Shown here: positions 13,656 to 21,522 of the stretch, piece after piece | How positions within the stretch are numbered: position 1 is the stretch's first letter | Layout of the letters: the number at the start of each line of letters is the position of its first letter | Virus record (IMG/VR): IMGVR_UViG_3300027906_000095 | Location: 1-29,701 of that record | Direction: 5' to 3' (one strand) | Source of the DNA: a virus | Length of the DNA: 29,701 bases | The notes under the pieces: generated by a model | What the model saw: the letters and a program-made list of their open reading frames with translations, nothing else | Databases searched by the model: none | What the model was told of the DNA's origin: nothing | Made by a program: the position numbers and the translations under genes

Positions 13656-14694
13656 CCTTGATATCCTCTTCACTAACTTCTGACTGCATGATAGCATCAG
13701 CAGACATCAAATATCTTTCTTCAATCCACTTGATGAAAGTTTTATCACTAAGGATTGGAATCCAGAAGTCTTTGTTGTATGTATCTTTAAGTCTGACCTT
13801 CTTTGCATCGTCTTCACCAGATTTCGCATACCATCCGTTTGATGGTTTGACCACATGACCAGACTCAAGAGCCATATCAATGAGACCAGACCACTTGCTA
13901 ATGCCACCTTCCCAAGTAACTTCGATGGGTATCCTTGATTTCTCGCGTACAAATCTTGACTTCTCGACATTAATAATAAAGTTGTATCCTACAACTTCCT
14001 TCCCTTCCTTCTCTTGTTGTCTACCAATGATAAAGATATTGTCAGCACTATAATAAACACCAGTTCCACCAGACACTACATCTTTGGGGAACAAACCGAT
14101 TTCTTTATATGTGTGGTTCACAACCACCGCTGGAATATCTTTGATTGTAAGGTGAGGAGTAATCATACGAAATAGAGATTTCATTTGTTTTGCACGAGTC
14201 ATATCGGCAACTGACTTACCATCTATCGCATCTTCAACTTCTTTACGCGAGGCAAGGTTACCTACAGAGTCAACAATAATAATTACACGGTCACCTCTTT
14301 CGATACCTTGGAGTTGGGACATGACATCATGTTTTAATTGTTCAATGTCTGTGACAGGAGTATGAATAACTCTGTCTGTGTCTATGCCGAAACTGTCGAA
14401 ATATCCTTGAGGAGCGCCGAACTCAGAATCATAAAATAACACCACTCCATCATCGTATTTATCTAAATAAGATTTTGACAATAACATGGCAAAAGCAGTC
14501 TTGAAATGTTTAGATGGGCCAGCAAAAACTGTTAGACCTGTAGAAAGTCCACCATCCAATTTACCACTCAACGCCACATTCAAAGCGGGAACGGTTGTCT
14601 GTACAATATCTTTATTGTTCAGAAATTTACTCTTGGATAAAACCTCTGTATGTTTTATCGTTGAGTTCTTTTTTAATTTATCTAATGTGCTCAT
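13636..14694 (-). CDS. uvsX: RecA-like recombinase UvsX
   Basis: T4-type strand-exchange protein acting in recombination-dependent replication and repair. Walker A is GPSKHFKT (59-66 from my start), the UvsX variant of the P-loop, and RVIIIVDSVGNLASRKE forms Walker B. MTRAKQMKSLFRMITPHL and IPAVVVNHTYKEIG are typical of UvsX. I take the ATG at 14694, since the earlier in-frame GTG at 14700 lies within the AGGAGTGAAT ribosome site. The 352 aa is slightly shorter than T4 UvsX (about 390). The C-terminus is acidic, as in T4. It lies directly after the polymerase gene. Confidence 0.96.
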   Translation of the reverse strand: MSTLDKLKKNSTIKHTEVLSKSKFLNNKDIVQTTVPALNVALSGKLDGGLSTGLTVFAGPSKHFKTAFAMLLSKSYLDKYDDGVVLFYDSEFGAPQGYFDSFGIDTDRVIHTPVTDIEQLKHDVMSQLQGIERGDRVIIIVDSVGNLASRKEVEDAIDGKSVADMTRAKQMKSLFRMITPHLTIKDIPAVVVNHTYKEIGLFPKDVVSGGTGVYYSADNIFIIGRQQEKEGKEVVGYNFIINVEKSRFVREKSRIPIEVTWEGGISKWSGLIDMALESGHVVKPSNGWYAKSGEDDAKKVRLKDTYNKDFWIPILSDKTFIKWIEERYLMSADAIMQSEVSEEDIKDAYSEV

Positions 14695-14702
14695 ATTCAC
14701 TC

Positions 14703-17207
14703 CTAAAATAACGACTCCAATGTTGCTACTGGTCTAGTCTTCCAATCCAAACTGGTGACTATAGTAGTCAATGGGTCAATGAATGCTTTCTCAAACATTG
14801 TTTCATAATCAATGTATCGATGTAAGTCAAACTCTTTTGGCATTAGACCATTCATCGCTACGGTATTTTCTCTCACATGGTTAGGTTCTTTCAGATAGAG
14901 GAATTTAATCTTATCACCATCTTGAATGGTTTGATATTTCTTCTCTAGTTTCTGAGTCCTAAGCAAGTGATTGTAAACCAAGGCACCCCGAACATGCATC
15001 GGAGTTCCCTTAGTGTAAACTGTTTCGCGTGAAGAATACTTATCAATGTTGTTACATCCGCGTGGGAAGGCAATTTCTTCTGGAGGCATCTTACTAAATG
15101 CCTGCCATGTATTCTCAACGAAATCCTGTAATTCTTTTTCATCCTTGTTCAAACATAACTCAACTGCCTCTCTGAGACTTGAACGAACTGGTGCTGGTGT
15201 TGAAGACCTTACAATCTCCAGACCCATCACTTTAAGTTTGGGTTCCTTGTATCGGACACCTTCGTTGTCCCACACATTCATAGCGTATCTTTTCTTCGCA
15301 ACCCATATACCTGTATCGGCAATTGCCTCGCGTTTGAAATCTATCTTGGGTTGGAATACATTCATGTAATCACCCAACTCTGCCATGCGACCATTGATTG
15401 CCGGCACTAGTTTATCTTCCGTAAACTTATCAAGGATATCAATTATCTCTTCTTGAGACTTATCCTTCATGTGGAGTTCTACCATCTTATCAAGAGTAAT
15501 ATAACAACTATCAGTATCAGTATAGAAAGAATATTCAACATCCTCTGTACCAAGAAACTTGTTTAGAAACTCATCAACTGCCTTACCAGTATCACGAATG
15601 ATTAACTGACCAGTTAGTGTGATTGCCTCTGCAATGCGTTCATCAAAATATCTGAACCACTTGTTACCTATCGCACCAAAGAGAGAGTTCAATTGAATCT
15701 TTCTTGCCATCTGGAAGTTGTTGAACTTCGCAATATCTTTTTTGAGTTCTGGATTCTTGGTATCCTCAAAATCCTGTTCTGCTTTCTTCATAAGTTTCTT
15801 ATACTTCTGTCTATCGTCAAAAAACTTCTGAGTAATTTCTGCCATGAATCCTTGTGTATCTCTCGCAAACAGATAACCATTGGCTGCCATAGACAATCCT
15901 GCCTCTTTCATCTTTTTGGTTGAGTGTTTTCTTTCTAGAATACTATCAACCGTACAGTCAAGAGGTTTGTGTCCTTCTGCCAACATCTCTGGTGACAGAT
16001 TGTGTTGCATAATAATAGATGGATACAGAGAAGTCGCATCAACTGATACAACCCACTTGTACTTACCCAATTTAGGGTCTTGCACATAACCACCAGCAAA
16101 TCCCTTAGAGAAGTGTTCCTTCTTCTGAGGAATCATAATGTTCTTTTCAAGTAAGTGATTAAATAACAAGCAATCCCAAGTTCTCACAGATGAAAAGATA
16201 TCATTGTAATTACATTTACAGTCATATCCCATCGTGATAATCAGTTCAAGAAACTTCATCTTGTCTTCAAGTTCATCTACCAGAACCGTATCGATAATAT
16301 TATAATCAATAAATCGATTCCAATCGTTCTCATAGAATTCTCGGAAAGTTTCAAACCCACTCTCCAGTTTCTTCTTACCAAGTTCTACCTCGGCAATATA
16401 ATCAAGTCGATAACTCTCTTGGAAAGTGTAAGTAAACTTTTTATATAAGTCCATGTAGTCAAGTTGAATGATACCCTTCATATCAACCTTCAACAATTCG
16501 CGGTTGTTGTGACCCTTAATGACTTTCTTCCTAGTCATAGAATATGGACTGAGATTGTTCTTCGCGTTGTTGCCAAACATTCGGTCAATTCTTCCAACCA
16601 AATAAGGCATATCAAATAATTCTAGGTTCCATCCAGTAACTATGTCTGGATAATCCTGTGCCCACCAAGTCATAAACTTTTCCAACAAGTCATACTCATC
16701 GGAACAATAAGTGTATGTAACAGGGAGGTCTTTAGTCTCTTCGCCTGGCTTCCATTCACCAGAACCCCAAGTAAATATTTCTTTGGTGTAGTTATCTACG
16801 ATTGTAATAAGAAGAACTTCTTCGATAGGATTCTCTGTATCTGGGAATCCATGTTCTGCTGTTGTCTCAATATCGATGGAATAAATCTTCATCTTACTGA
16901 GGTCAAACTCAATATCGTTTGGATACATTGCAGACAAATACTGATATGTTAAATCAGTTTGTCCGTAAATAGGATAGTTATCTACCTTGGAGTATTTGTC
17001 TAGGAATTCTTTGCAGTCGCCATTATCTCCAAACTGAATTGGTTTTAGATAATGACCATCGATGTTGGTAAATTCAGAAGTTCCATTACTTCTGACATAT
17101 AAGGTAGGTTGAAATGGATGTTTTTCGGTGAAACGCTTCCCATTCCTAACCCCACGAGTTAGGATAGAATTTCCATATTGCCACGCATAAGTATAAAAAT
17201 TAGACAT
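14703..17207 (-). CDS. gp43: DNA polymerase gp43 (family B)
   Basis: The replicative polymerase with proofreading. Exonuclease motifs: Exo I around Asp112/Glu114 (SIDIETTAEHGF), Exo II TGWNLELFDMPYL (191-203), Exo III with Asp306 (YNIIDTVLVDE). Polymerase motif A DATSLYPSI (390-398), motif B KIQLNSLFGAIGNKW (503-517), motif C YTDTDS (562-567), and the KKRYA motif at 637-641. The C-terminus ends LESLF, consistent with a clamp-binding peptide. All catalytic residues look intact; 834 aa compared with 898 in T4. It is read from a strong sigma70-like promoter 29 nt upstream of the ATG. No good ribosome site is seen, so it may be weakly translated or regulated by RegA or autogenously, as in T4. Confidence 0.97.
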   Translation of the reverse strand: MSNFYTYAWQYGNSILTRGVRNGKRFTEKHPFQPTLYVRSNGTSEFTNIDGHYLKPIQFGDNGDCKEFLDKYSKVDNYPIYGQTDLTYQYLSAMYPNDIEFDLSKMKIYSIDIETTAEHGFPDTENPIEEVLLITIVDNYTKEIFTWGSGEWKPGEETKDLPVTYTYCSDEYDLLEKFMTWWAQDYPDIVTGWNLELFDMPYLVGRIDRMFGNNAKNNLSPYSMTRKKVIKGHNNRELLKVDMKGIIQLDYMDLYKKFTYTFQESYRLDYIAEVELGKKKLESGFETFREFYENDWNRFIDYNIIDTVLVDELEDKMKFLELIITMGYDCKCNYNDIFSSVRTWDCLLFNHLLEKNIMIPQKKEHFSKGFAGGYVQDPKLGKYKWVVSVDATSLYPSIIMQHNLSPEMLAEGHKPLDCTVDSILERKHSTKKMKEAGLSMAANGYLFARDTQGFMAEITQKFFDDRQKYKKLMKKAEQDFEDTKNPELKKDIAKFNNFQMARKIQLNSLFGAIGNKWFRYFDERIAEAITLTGQLIIRDTGKAVDEFLNKFLGTEDVEYSFYTDTDSCYITLDKMVELHMKDKSQEEIIDILDKFTEDKLVPAINGRMAELGDYMNVFQPKIDFKREAIADTGIWVAKKRYAMNVWDNEGVRYKEPKLKVMGLEIVRSSTPAPVRSSLREAVELCLNKDEKELQDFVENTWQAFSKMPPEEIAFPRGCNNIDKYSSRETVYTKGTPMHVRGALVYNHLLRTQKLEKKYQTIQDGDKIKFLYLKEPNHVRENTVAMNGLMPKEFDLHRYIDYETMFEKAFIDPLTTIVTSLDWKTRPVATLESLF

Positions 17208-17235
17208 AATAAAACCGATTTTTCATTTAAAGGAT

Positions 17236-17264
17236 AGTATACACGATTGTGTATCAAAAGTCAA
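17236..17264 (-). promoter_or_regulatory. Sigma70-like promoter of gp43
   Basis: TTGACT (17259-17264), a 17-nt spacer and TATACT (17236-17241), close to the sigma70 consensus on the minus strand. The start site would be near 17229, a leader of about 22 nt. It lies right after the stop of the 135-aa gene. Confidence 0.85.
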
Positions 17265-17269
17265 GCAAA

Positions 17270-17677
17270 TTATCCTGTAAATTTCGGTTTTGTTTTCATC
17301 TCTGTCGTTTGCGTGTGTGTAAATTTATTCAACCATTCTTTTACCAAATCTTCCTTGGGGTCATAAATGTATTCTAATTGACCATATGGTACAAATAGGA
17401 CACCTTTACTAGCAGGGGACTGTGGAACAAATGCAATTTTGAATTGTCCTTGTTTTCCCTCTGTAGGAACATATTTGATGTTAGCAGGGTTGGTAATAAT
17501 ATACCTACCACCTTGGTCATCCTTTTGTAGATAGCAAATCATCTCATCAGCACCAGAGATTTTAATGCCACATATCTGCTGAGGACTATCTTCTGTTTCC
17601 TCGCGTGTCACTTCTTCTGGTGGAATATCTATTTTTACTTCTTCTACAACTTTCTTTTCACTTTTCTTTTTTGTCAT
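17270..17677 (-). CDS. Conserved hypothetical phage protein (135 aa)
   Basis: A good ribosome site AGAGGAAATT precedes the ATG at 17677. The first 40 residues are highly charged (MTKKKSEKKVVEEVKIDIPP then EEVTREETED), followed by a beta-rich domain (ICGIKISGADEMICYLQKDD and RYIITNPANIKYVPT) and a C-terminal segment VPYGQLEYIYDPKEDLVKEW. No cysteine pair or catalytic motif is clear. It is just upstream of the polymerase promoter and is expressed with the 34-aa membrane peptide and hsp20. It has the feel of a conserved marine T4-like protein; function unknown. Confidence 0.75.
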   Translation of the reverse strand: MTKKKSEKKVVEEVKIDIPPEEVTREETEDSPQQICGIKISGADEMICYLQKDDQGGRYIITNPANIKYVPTEGKQGQFKIAFVPQSPASKGVLFVPYGQLEYIYDPKEDLVKEWLNKFTHTQTTEMKTKPKFTG

Positions 17678-17689
17678 AATTTCCTCTAA

Positions 17690-17794
17690 TTATATAAGTT
17701 GAACTAAACTATATATCATGGTTCCACATGTTACCAATGATATAAGATAGATTCCGTATGTATTGAACTTACGGAAAACCATATCTTGTTTCAT
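17690..17794 (-). CDS. Small single-pass membrane peptide (34 aa)
   Basis: The ATG at 17794 is preceded by AAGAAGGAGAGAA, a very strong ribosome site. The peptide MKQDMVFRKFNTYGIYLISL continues VTCGTMIYSLVQLI: a positively charged N-terminus and then one hydrophobic helix of about 20 residues reaching to the stop codon. It ends 13 nt before the start of the 135-aa gene. A tiny membrane peptide may influence a host envelope protein or membrane enzyme; no family is known to me. The strong ribosome site in the correct place is the main argument that it is real. Confidence 0.65.
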   Translation of the reverse strand: MKQDMVFRKFNTYGIYLISLVTCGTMIYSLVQLI

Positions 17795-17815
17795 TTCTCT
17801 CCTTCTTGAGTAAGT

Positions 17816-17833
17816 GGGGGGCATACGCCCCCC
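17816..17833 (-). other. GC-rich hairpin after hsp20, without T-run
   Basis: A perfect 7-bp GGGGGGC/GCCCCCC stem with a 4-nt loop, in a sequence otherwise AT-rich. No T-run follows on either strand, so it is not a standard intrinsic terminator. It may protect the hsp20 mRNA 3' end or separate expression of hsp20 from the genes after it. Confidence 0.6.
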
Positions 17834-17839
17834 TGTAGG

Positions 17840-18289
17840 TTACTTTGTTTTAATCCTAATAGTTTGAGCTTTCTTTTCCTCTGGAATAATATTCTCCAAA
17901 GCAATTCTAAGAATCCCATCAGTCAATCTAGCACCCTTGACAACAACTGTGTCAGCGAGACTCCATGACTTTTTGAATTTTCTTTGAGCAATACCTTGAT
18001 GAATAAAATCAACTTCTGAATCGGATTCTTGGTTCCCCTCAACAGTAAGCGTACCTTCTTTCACTTCAATTGCCAAATCAGAATCCGTGAACCCAGCGAG
18101 AGCCATTTGAATCTCGTAGTTCTCTTCGTCTAATTTTTCTATGTTGAAAGGTGGATATGCGTTCACATTTGGTTCAAAGTTTTGATTGAGTAAATCGATT
18201 ACTCTATCGAACCCTACGAACTGTCTGCGAATGTGTGGAAATGCAGAGACAAGATTGTCCCAATGCGCTTGCGTGCTTAATGTATTCAT
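17840..18289 (-). CDS. hsp20: Hsp20 small heat-shock chaperone (IbpA-like)
   Basis: An alpha-crystallin-domain holdase that binds unfolded proteins. Recognisable elements: VGFDRVIDLLNQ in the N-terminal part, YPPFNIEKLDEENYEIQMAL entering the crystallin fold, the DGILRIALEN strand pair that fits the G-x-L-x-I-x-L signature, and a C-terminal I-x-I type IRIK. Length 149 aa fits bacterial Hsp20. Small heat-shock proteins are common in marine T4-like phages and are thought to assist virion protein folding. The promoter region carries both a -10-like GATCAT and a TATAAATA box, suggesting expression early and late. Ribosome site AAGGAG. Confidence 0.92.
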   Translation of the reverse strand: MNTLSTQAHWDNLVSAFPHIRRQFVGFDRVIDLLNQNFEPNVNAYPPFNIEKLDEENYEIQMALAGFTDSDLAIEVKEGTLTVEGNQESDSEVDFIHQGIAQRKFKKSWSLADTVVVKGARLTDGILRIALENIIPEEKKAQTIRIKTK

Positions 18290-18347
18290 GTTTTTCTCCT
18301 TGTTAAGCGAGTTAAAGTGTAGACCTCACCATGAGCATCTACTACTA

Positions 18348-18384
18348 TATTTATATGATCTGGGGACTTTTTTTCCAAATTCAA
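18348..18384 (-). promoter_or_regulatory. Overlapping early-type and late-type promoters of hsp20
   Basis: TTGAAT (18379-18384), an 18-nt spacer and GATCAT (18355-18360) form an early-type promoter, with a T-tract upstream as in the 10.7 kb promoter. The TATAAATA late box (18348-18355) overlaps the GATCAT by one base. The leader would be about 52-58 nt. This explains the 105 nt before hsp20. Confidence 0.6.
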
Positions 18385-18394
18385 GCGAAAAAAA

Positions 18395-18694
18395 TTATAA
18401 ACCAGCCAGCATTTCTAGTGGTGATTCAGTCTCCCTATCAATTAAAGTTATACGACCAGATGATTTGTCCTGTATACAAGTCACATATTGTGCCCCTGTA
18501 GAACCTCTGACCCTATATTTTGCTATCGCATTACTCGGATTATAATCTATACCGCGTAGGATAGCTCGACCTTGAAGGTTTTGTTTGATTGCGGATTTAC
18601 ATGCCATATGTAAGTCTTCATTGGGGCCTGCAACGCCCTCTATTGGTAGTAACATAGCAAAAATGACAGCAGCAACTGTCAACACCTTTTTCAT
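18395..18694 (-). CDS. Exported small protein with signal peptide (99 aa)
   Basis: The ATG at 18694 is preceded by AAGGAGAACTTTA; the TTG upstream would be inside the ribosome site region and is not used. MKKVLTVAAVIFAMLLPIEG is a Sec signal peptide with cleavage probably after VAG or GVA near residue 22-23; no lipobox Cys. The mature part has two cysteines (HMACKSAIKQ and VTCIQDK) that could form a disulfide and shows a short alpha/beta pattern. It would be periplasmic. It lies 23 nt after regA. Function unknown. Confidence 0.75.
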   Translation of the reverse strand: MKKVLTVAAVIFAMLLPIEGVAGPNEDLHMACKSAIKQNLQGRAILRGIDYNPSNAIAKYRVRGSTGAQYVTCIQDKSSGRITLIDRETESPLEMLAGL

Positions 18695-18717
18695 TAAAGT
18701 TCTCCTTTTATTCAAGG

Positions 18718-19134
18718 TTATCGTTTTCGCCCGATATTATATTTCGTAACGAGCGTCCATTCATCCTTCTCTTTGAAGGACAAAATCTTTATCTGACTCA
18801 TCGGAGCCATTTCTTCTTCAATAGATTCGTCAAGAAGCTTTACTAAACCCCAATCGCTTAACAATTTAGCAATTGCGTTTCGTCTTTTTAAATCGTTATC
18901 AGTCAAGTCTGCTTCTTTACCATCTAGAGCAAAAAGTTCCTTGAAATGAGTTATAAAATATCTACCTTGTTTATGGAGAATATGGCAAGACTGATATAAT
19001 GTCCTGTCTTTCTTTGATGCCACTCCAATGCGAGACAAAGTTTCCCTAACCTTTAAAAAATCATCCTCTTTTTCTAAAACTATTTCTACTGGTTTGTAGT
19101 CGGGGAAGTCAATGTCAAAAAAATCATCCACCAT
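18718..19134 (-). CDS. regA: RegA translational repressor
   Basis: T4 RegA binds the ribosome sites of many early phage mRNAs and shuts off translation. The match is clear by eye: FLKVRETLSRIGVASKKDRT, LYQSCHILHKQGRYFITHFK, KRRNAIAKLLSDWGL and SFKEKDEWTLVTKYNIGRKR align along almost the whole length of T4 RegA. It has 138 aa compared with 122 in T4, with an N-terminal extension of about 15 acidic residues. The ribosome site is AAGGTATTATC-ATG, and RegA usually represses its own mRNA there. In T4 the order 44-62-regA-43 is the same; here an exported protein, hsp20 and hypotheticals separate regA from 43. Confidence 0.95.
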   Translation of the reverse strand: MVDDFFDIDFPDYKPVEIVLEKEDDFLKVRETLSRIGVASKKDRTLYQSCHILHKQGRYFITHFKELFALDGKEADLTDNDLKRRNAIAKLLSDWGLVKLLDESIEEEMAPMSQIKILSFKEKDEWTLVTKYNIGRKR

Positions 19135-19171
19135 GATAATACCTTCATAATTTTGTTAATTAATATGAAAG

Positions 19172-19179
19172 TATTTATG
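19172..19179 (-). promoter_or_regulatory. Possible weak late-type box (CATAAATA) before regA
   Basis: CATAAATA differs by one base from the T4 late consensus and lies 38 nt upstream of the regA ATG, with a predicted leader of about 31 nt. One mismatch makes it uncertain; regA may simply be transcribed from the upstream gp45-44-62 unit. Confidence 0.35.
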
Positions 19180-19185
19180 GTTTTA

Positions 19186-19629
19186 CTATTTTCCACCCTT
19201 CCTCAGTAATCCTTTTATCGCCTCAATGTCTGCATCACTTAAAAGTCTGAGTGCTTCTTGAGCTCTAACATTACTGTAACCAAAATATTCTTTTATAATT
19301 TCCAGATGTTCTTCTTTCTCTGGTTTTAACCATTTGTTAAATCTTTTTTTCTTGCGAACAAAACCACGCAAAAAATCATACTGCATTTTTGCATCCAAGT
19401 GTGGTCTGGAATTCATTTCATTGGCTGCCACAACCGTATCGATTCCATGAGACAATGACTTGTTCACTATAAAAGCATTGTACTGTTTCTCAGACCAATC
19501 ATCTACAATCAAATCCTCTTTGGTGTAGTTGATACTATTCGCAAAGTCAAACGGACTAATTGCTTTTTTCTTTACCTTAAACTCTTCAGCATCATAAGTC
19601 TTTACTGGTTCGCCCAATCCCTCAATCAT
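19186..19629 (-). CDS. gp62: Clamp loader small subunit gp62
   Basis: gp62 forms the 44/62 clamp loader that puts the gp45 clamp on DNA. The product (MIEGLGEPVKTYDAEEFKVK) shows the pattern NSINYTKEDLIVDDWSEKQY then AFIVNKSLSHGIDT and KMQYDFLRGFVRKKKRFNKW, which corresponds to T4 gp62 (KDYSKFMVENALSQFP and NYLMAAVPRGKRYGKW). At 147 aa it is shorter than T4 gp62 (187 aa), as in marine relatives. Its start overlaps the gp44 stop by 4 nt (ATGA), the same coupling as in T4. The C-terminus is a basic helix. Confidence 0.9.
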   Translation of the reverse strand: MIEGLGEPVKTYDAEEFKVKKKAISPFDFANSINYTKEDLIVDDWSEKQYNAFIVNKSLSHGIDTVVAANEMNSRPHLDAKMQYDFLRGFVRKKKRFNKWLKPEKEEHLEIIKEYFGYSNVRAQEALRLLSDADIEAIKGLLRKGGK

Positions 19630-20555
19630 TTGAATTCTACACTCGCCATGATATCAGTTAGACACGCGGTCAAGTTAATCTCTTGGTCTGCCACAAATGC
19701 ACTCTTGTACTGATAGTCAGCAATCAATAGTACCAAGTGGGGTACTTGTTTTACCTTATCGATAAGAGAGTCATAGACCTTCCTGTAGACACCTTGTGGG
19801 TCATTATCTACATTGTTAACTACCCATTGTCTCATCTTCTTCCAATCTTTATCCTTCAGACTGTCAATCAATTCCTTGGTGTTTATCTCAGCAATATTAC
19901 TTAGGATACCACTATCAATAGAACCACTCCTAGAATATCTCTGGAGTTCATTTAGAACCCTACGATAATCTGGGAAGTGTTTCATCAATAGTTCCGCGAG
20001 AACATTCCCTTCATACGGAATACCTTCTTGAGTTAGGATATACTGCATCCTTCCCATGAACTTCTGTGCCATCTCTGGTCTATCTTTTTTCTCAATCTTA
20101 AAATCGATAACAGATGTTCTACTGTGAAGAGGTTCGATTATTCGATTCTTGAAATTACATGTAAAAATAAATCTGCAATTGCCAGAAAACTCCTCAATAA
20201 AAGCTCTAAGTGCTGGTTGCGTTGAGTTTGGATTTAGATAGTCTGCCTCGTCTAGAATAACAACCTTCGCCTTACTTTCAAAACTGACTGTACTAGCAAA
20301 GTCTCTTATCTTAGTACGCAATACATCGATACCACTTTCATCCGAACCGTTGATAACAATATAGTCACAACCAAGTTCATTACAAAGTGCTCTCGCCACC
20401 GTGGTCTTACCTGTACCAGCAGTCCCACACAAAAGCATATTAGATATTTCACCAGCATCCACATACTCTTGGAAGGTTTTTTTCAAATAATCTGGTAAAA
20501 TACAATCGGAAATAGTTTGGGGTCTATACTTCTCTACCCATAAAAACTCATTCAT
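19626..20555 (-). CDS. gp44: Clamp loader large subunit gp44 (AAA+ ATPase)
   Basis: The AAA+ subunit of the phage clamp loader. LWVEKYRPQT at the N-terminus is the clamp-loader signature; Walker A GTAGTGKT (44-51), Walker B ILDEAD (100-105), sensor 1 FTCN (131-134) and the SRT motif with Arg146 as arginine finger (the SRC motif of RFC/gp44) are all present. Full length, 309 aa (T4 gp44 is 319). It overlaps the 68-aa gene by 4 nt and gp62 by 4 nt, so the complex is made from one coupled mRNA. Confidence 0.97.
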   Translation of the reverse strand: MNEFLWVEKYRPQTISDCILPDYLKKTFQEYVDAGEISNMLLCGTAGTGKTTVARALCNELGCDYIVINGSDESGIDVLRTKIRDFASTVSFESKAKVVILDEADYLNPNSTQPALRAFIEEFSGNCRFIFTCNFKNRIIEPLHSRTSVIDFKIEKKDRPEMAQKFMGRMQYILTQEGIPYEGNVLAELLMKHFPDYRRVLNELQRYSRSGSIDSGILSNIAEINTKELIDSLKDKDWKKMRQWVVNNVDNDPQGVYRKVYDSLIDKVKQVPHLVLLIADYQYKSAFVADQEINLTACLTDIMASVEFK

Positions 20556-20758
20556 GATTGCACCCTTTTCTGTAATACCTCAATCTGGTAATCACGGTTC
20601 TTGTTCCAAGTTTCCTCAGAACGGTCTACCATGATAGGTTCGCTTTTAGTGAACTTACCAGACTTCACCTTTTTTGGAGTGAACTTTGCTTTCAACAAGT
20701 TCTCCAATGCAACTTGTCTTCTCGCCTTAACTCCTTTTTTCCATCTTGCTCTTGTCAA
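20552..20758 (-). CDS. Small very basic protein (68 aa), TTG start
   Basis: The start is TTG at 20758, overlapping the stop of the fusion gene as TTGA, with AGGAGATAG about 6 nt upstream. The peptide (TRARWKKGVKARRQVALENL) is strongly basic over its first two thirds and ends with a more neutral helical segment. Basic composition suggests nucleic-acid binding. It sits at the place where T4 gp45 would adjoin gp44, but resembles neither RpbA nor another named protein that I recognise. Confidence 0.7.
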   Translation of the reverse strand: MTRARWKKGVKARRQVALENLLKAKFTPKKVKSGKFTKSEPIMVDRSEETWNKNRDYQIEVLQKRVQS

Positions 20759-21522
20759 TGTACTATCTCCTGTCTTTCTATGTCATCTTCTTCGACATAA
20801 GAACCATGTTGTATTTCAATTATCTTTAGGGGTTCATTACCCACATTTGTTATTTGATGCCATTCGTAAGGTATTATACTGAAGTTCTGACCAGAAGTCA
20901 AGTACTCATACTCATAATTTGCTGGATTGCCTCTACTGGTTTTAATCATTGCCATACCATTTACAATATGCCAGATTTCCCCACGATAAAAATGTCTTTG
21001 ATAACTGATACTTTTATTGATATCAATGTTTAATATTTTTACTTTAGCAGTTGGTTCCGCGTGAATAATTTTATAGTCACCCCACGCTCTCTCTTCAATG
21101 TTGACATTACTACTGGAGTATGATTTTTCTCCACCAACACCAAAGGCAAACTCCAAATGAGCATGAGAATATTTTTCTCTTAGTTCCATCTCTGGTATAT
21201 TATCTTCTGTCCTGTCACCACCATTCACAAATACAAACTTGTGGTCTATTCCCCATGAAGCAATTGCTTTTTCTATAAAGTCTTTAGCAGTATCGTCATC
21301 ATCATTAAAAGGAACTACATGGTCAACACATTTTAATTCCATCAACATATCCATTCTGTCCCATTGTGACATAAATGGTGACCCCTTCTTTCTGGTCAAC
21401 CACTCATCACTATTAAGACCTACCGATAGATGGTCACCCATCTCTTTTGCTTGTTTCAATAGGTCAAGGTGTCCTTTGTGTAGTGGGTCAAATCCACCCG
21501 ATACTAAAATAACTTTGCTCAT
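20755..21522 (-). CDS. Cytidylyltransferase (RfaE-C-like) fused to ManC-type cupin
   Basis: Residues 1-135 form a nucleotidyltransferase: GGFDPLHKGH (9-18, HxGH motif) and VNGGDR (99-104) as in RfaE C-terminal or glycerol-phosphate cytidylyltransferases. Residues about 144-250 form a cupin typical of type II mannose-6-phosphate isomerases: ERAWGDY, then SYQRHFYRGEIWHIVNG, then IPYEWHQITN and IEIQHGSYVEEDDIER with the metal-binding His/Glu pattern. The fusion suggests production of an activated sugar or polyol, perhaps for capsule, LPS or DNA glycosylation; the substrate is unknown. The ribosome site is GAGGAATATT; the end of the Mom-like gene overlaps by 4 nt. Confidence 0.88.
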   Translation of the reverse strand: MSKVILVSGGFDPLHKGHLDLLKQAKEMGDHLSVGLNSDEWLTRKKGSPFMSQWDRMDMLMELKCVDHVVPFNDDDDTAKDFIEKAIASWGIDHKFVFVNGGDRTEDNIPEMELREKYSHAHLEFAFGVGGEKSYSSSNVNIEERAWGDYKIIHAEPTAKVKILNIDINKSISYQRHFYRGEIWHIVNGMAMIKTSRGNPANYEYEYLTSGQNFSIIPYEWHQITNVGNEPLKIIEIQHGSYVEEDDIERQEIVH

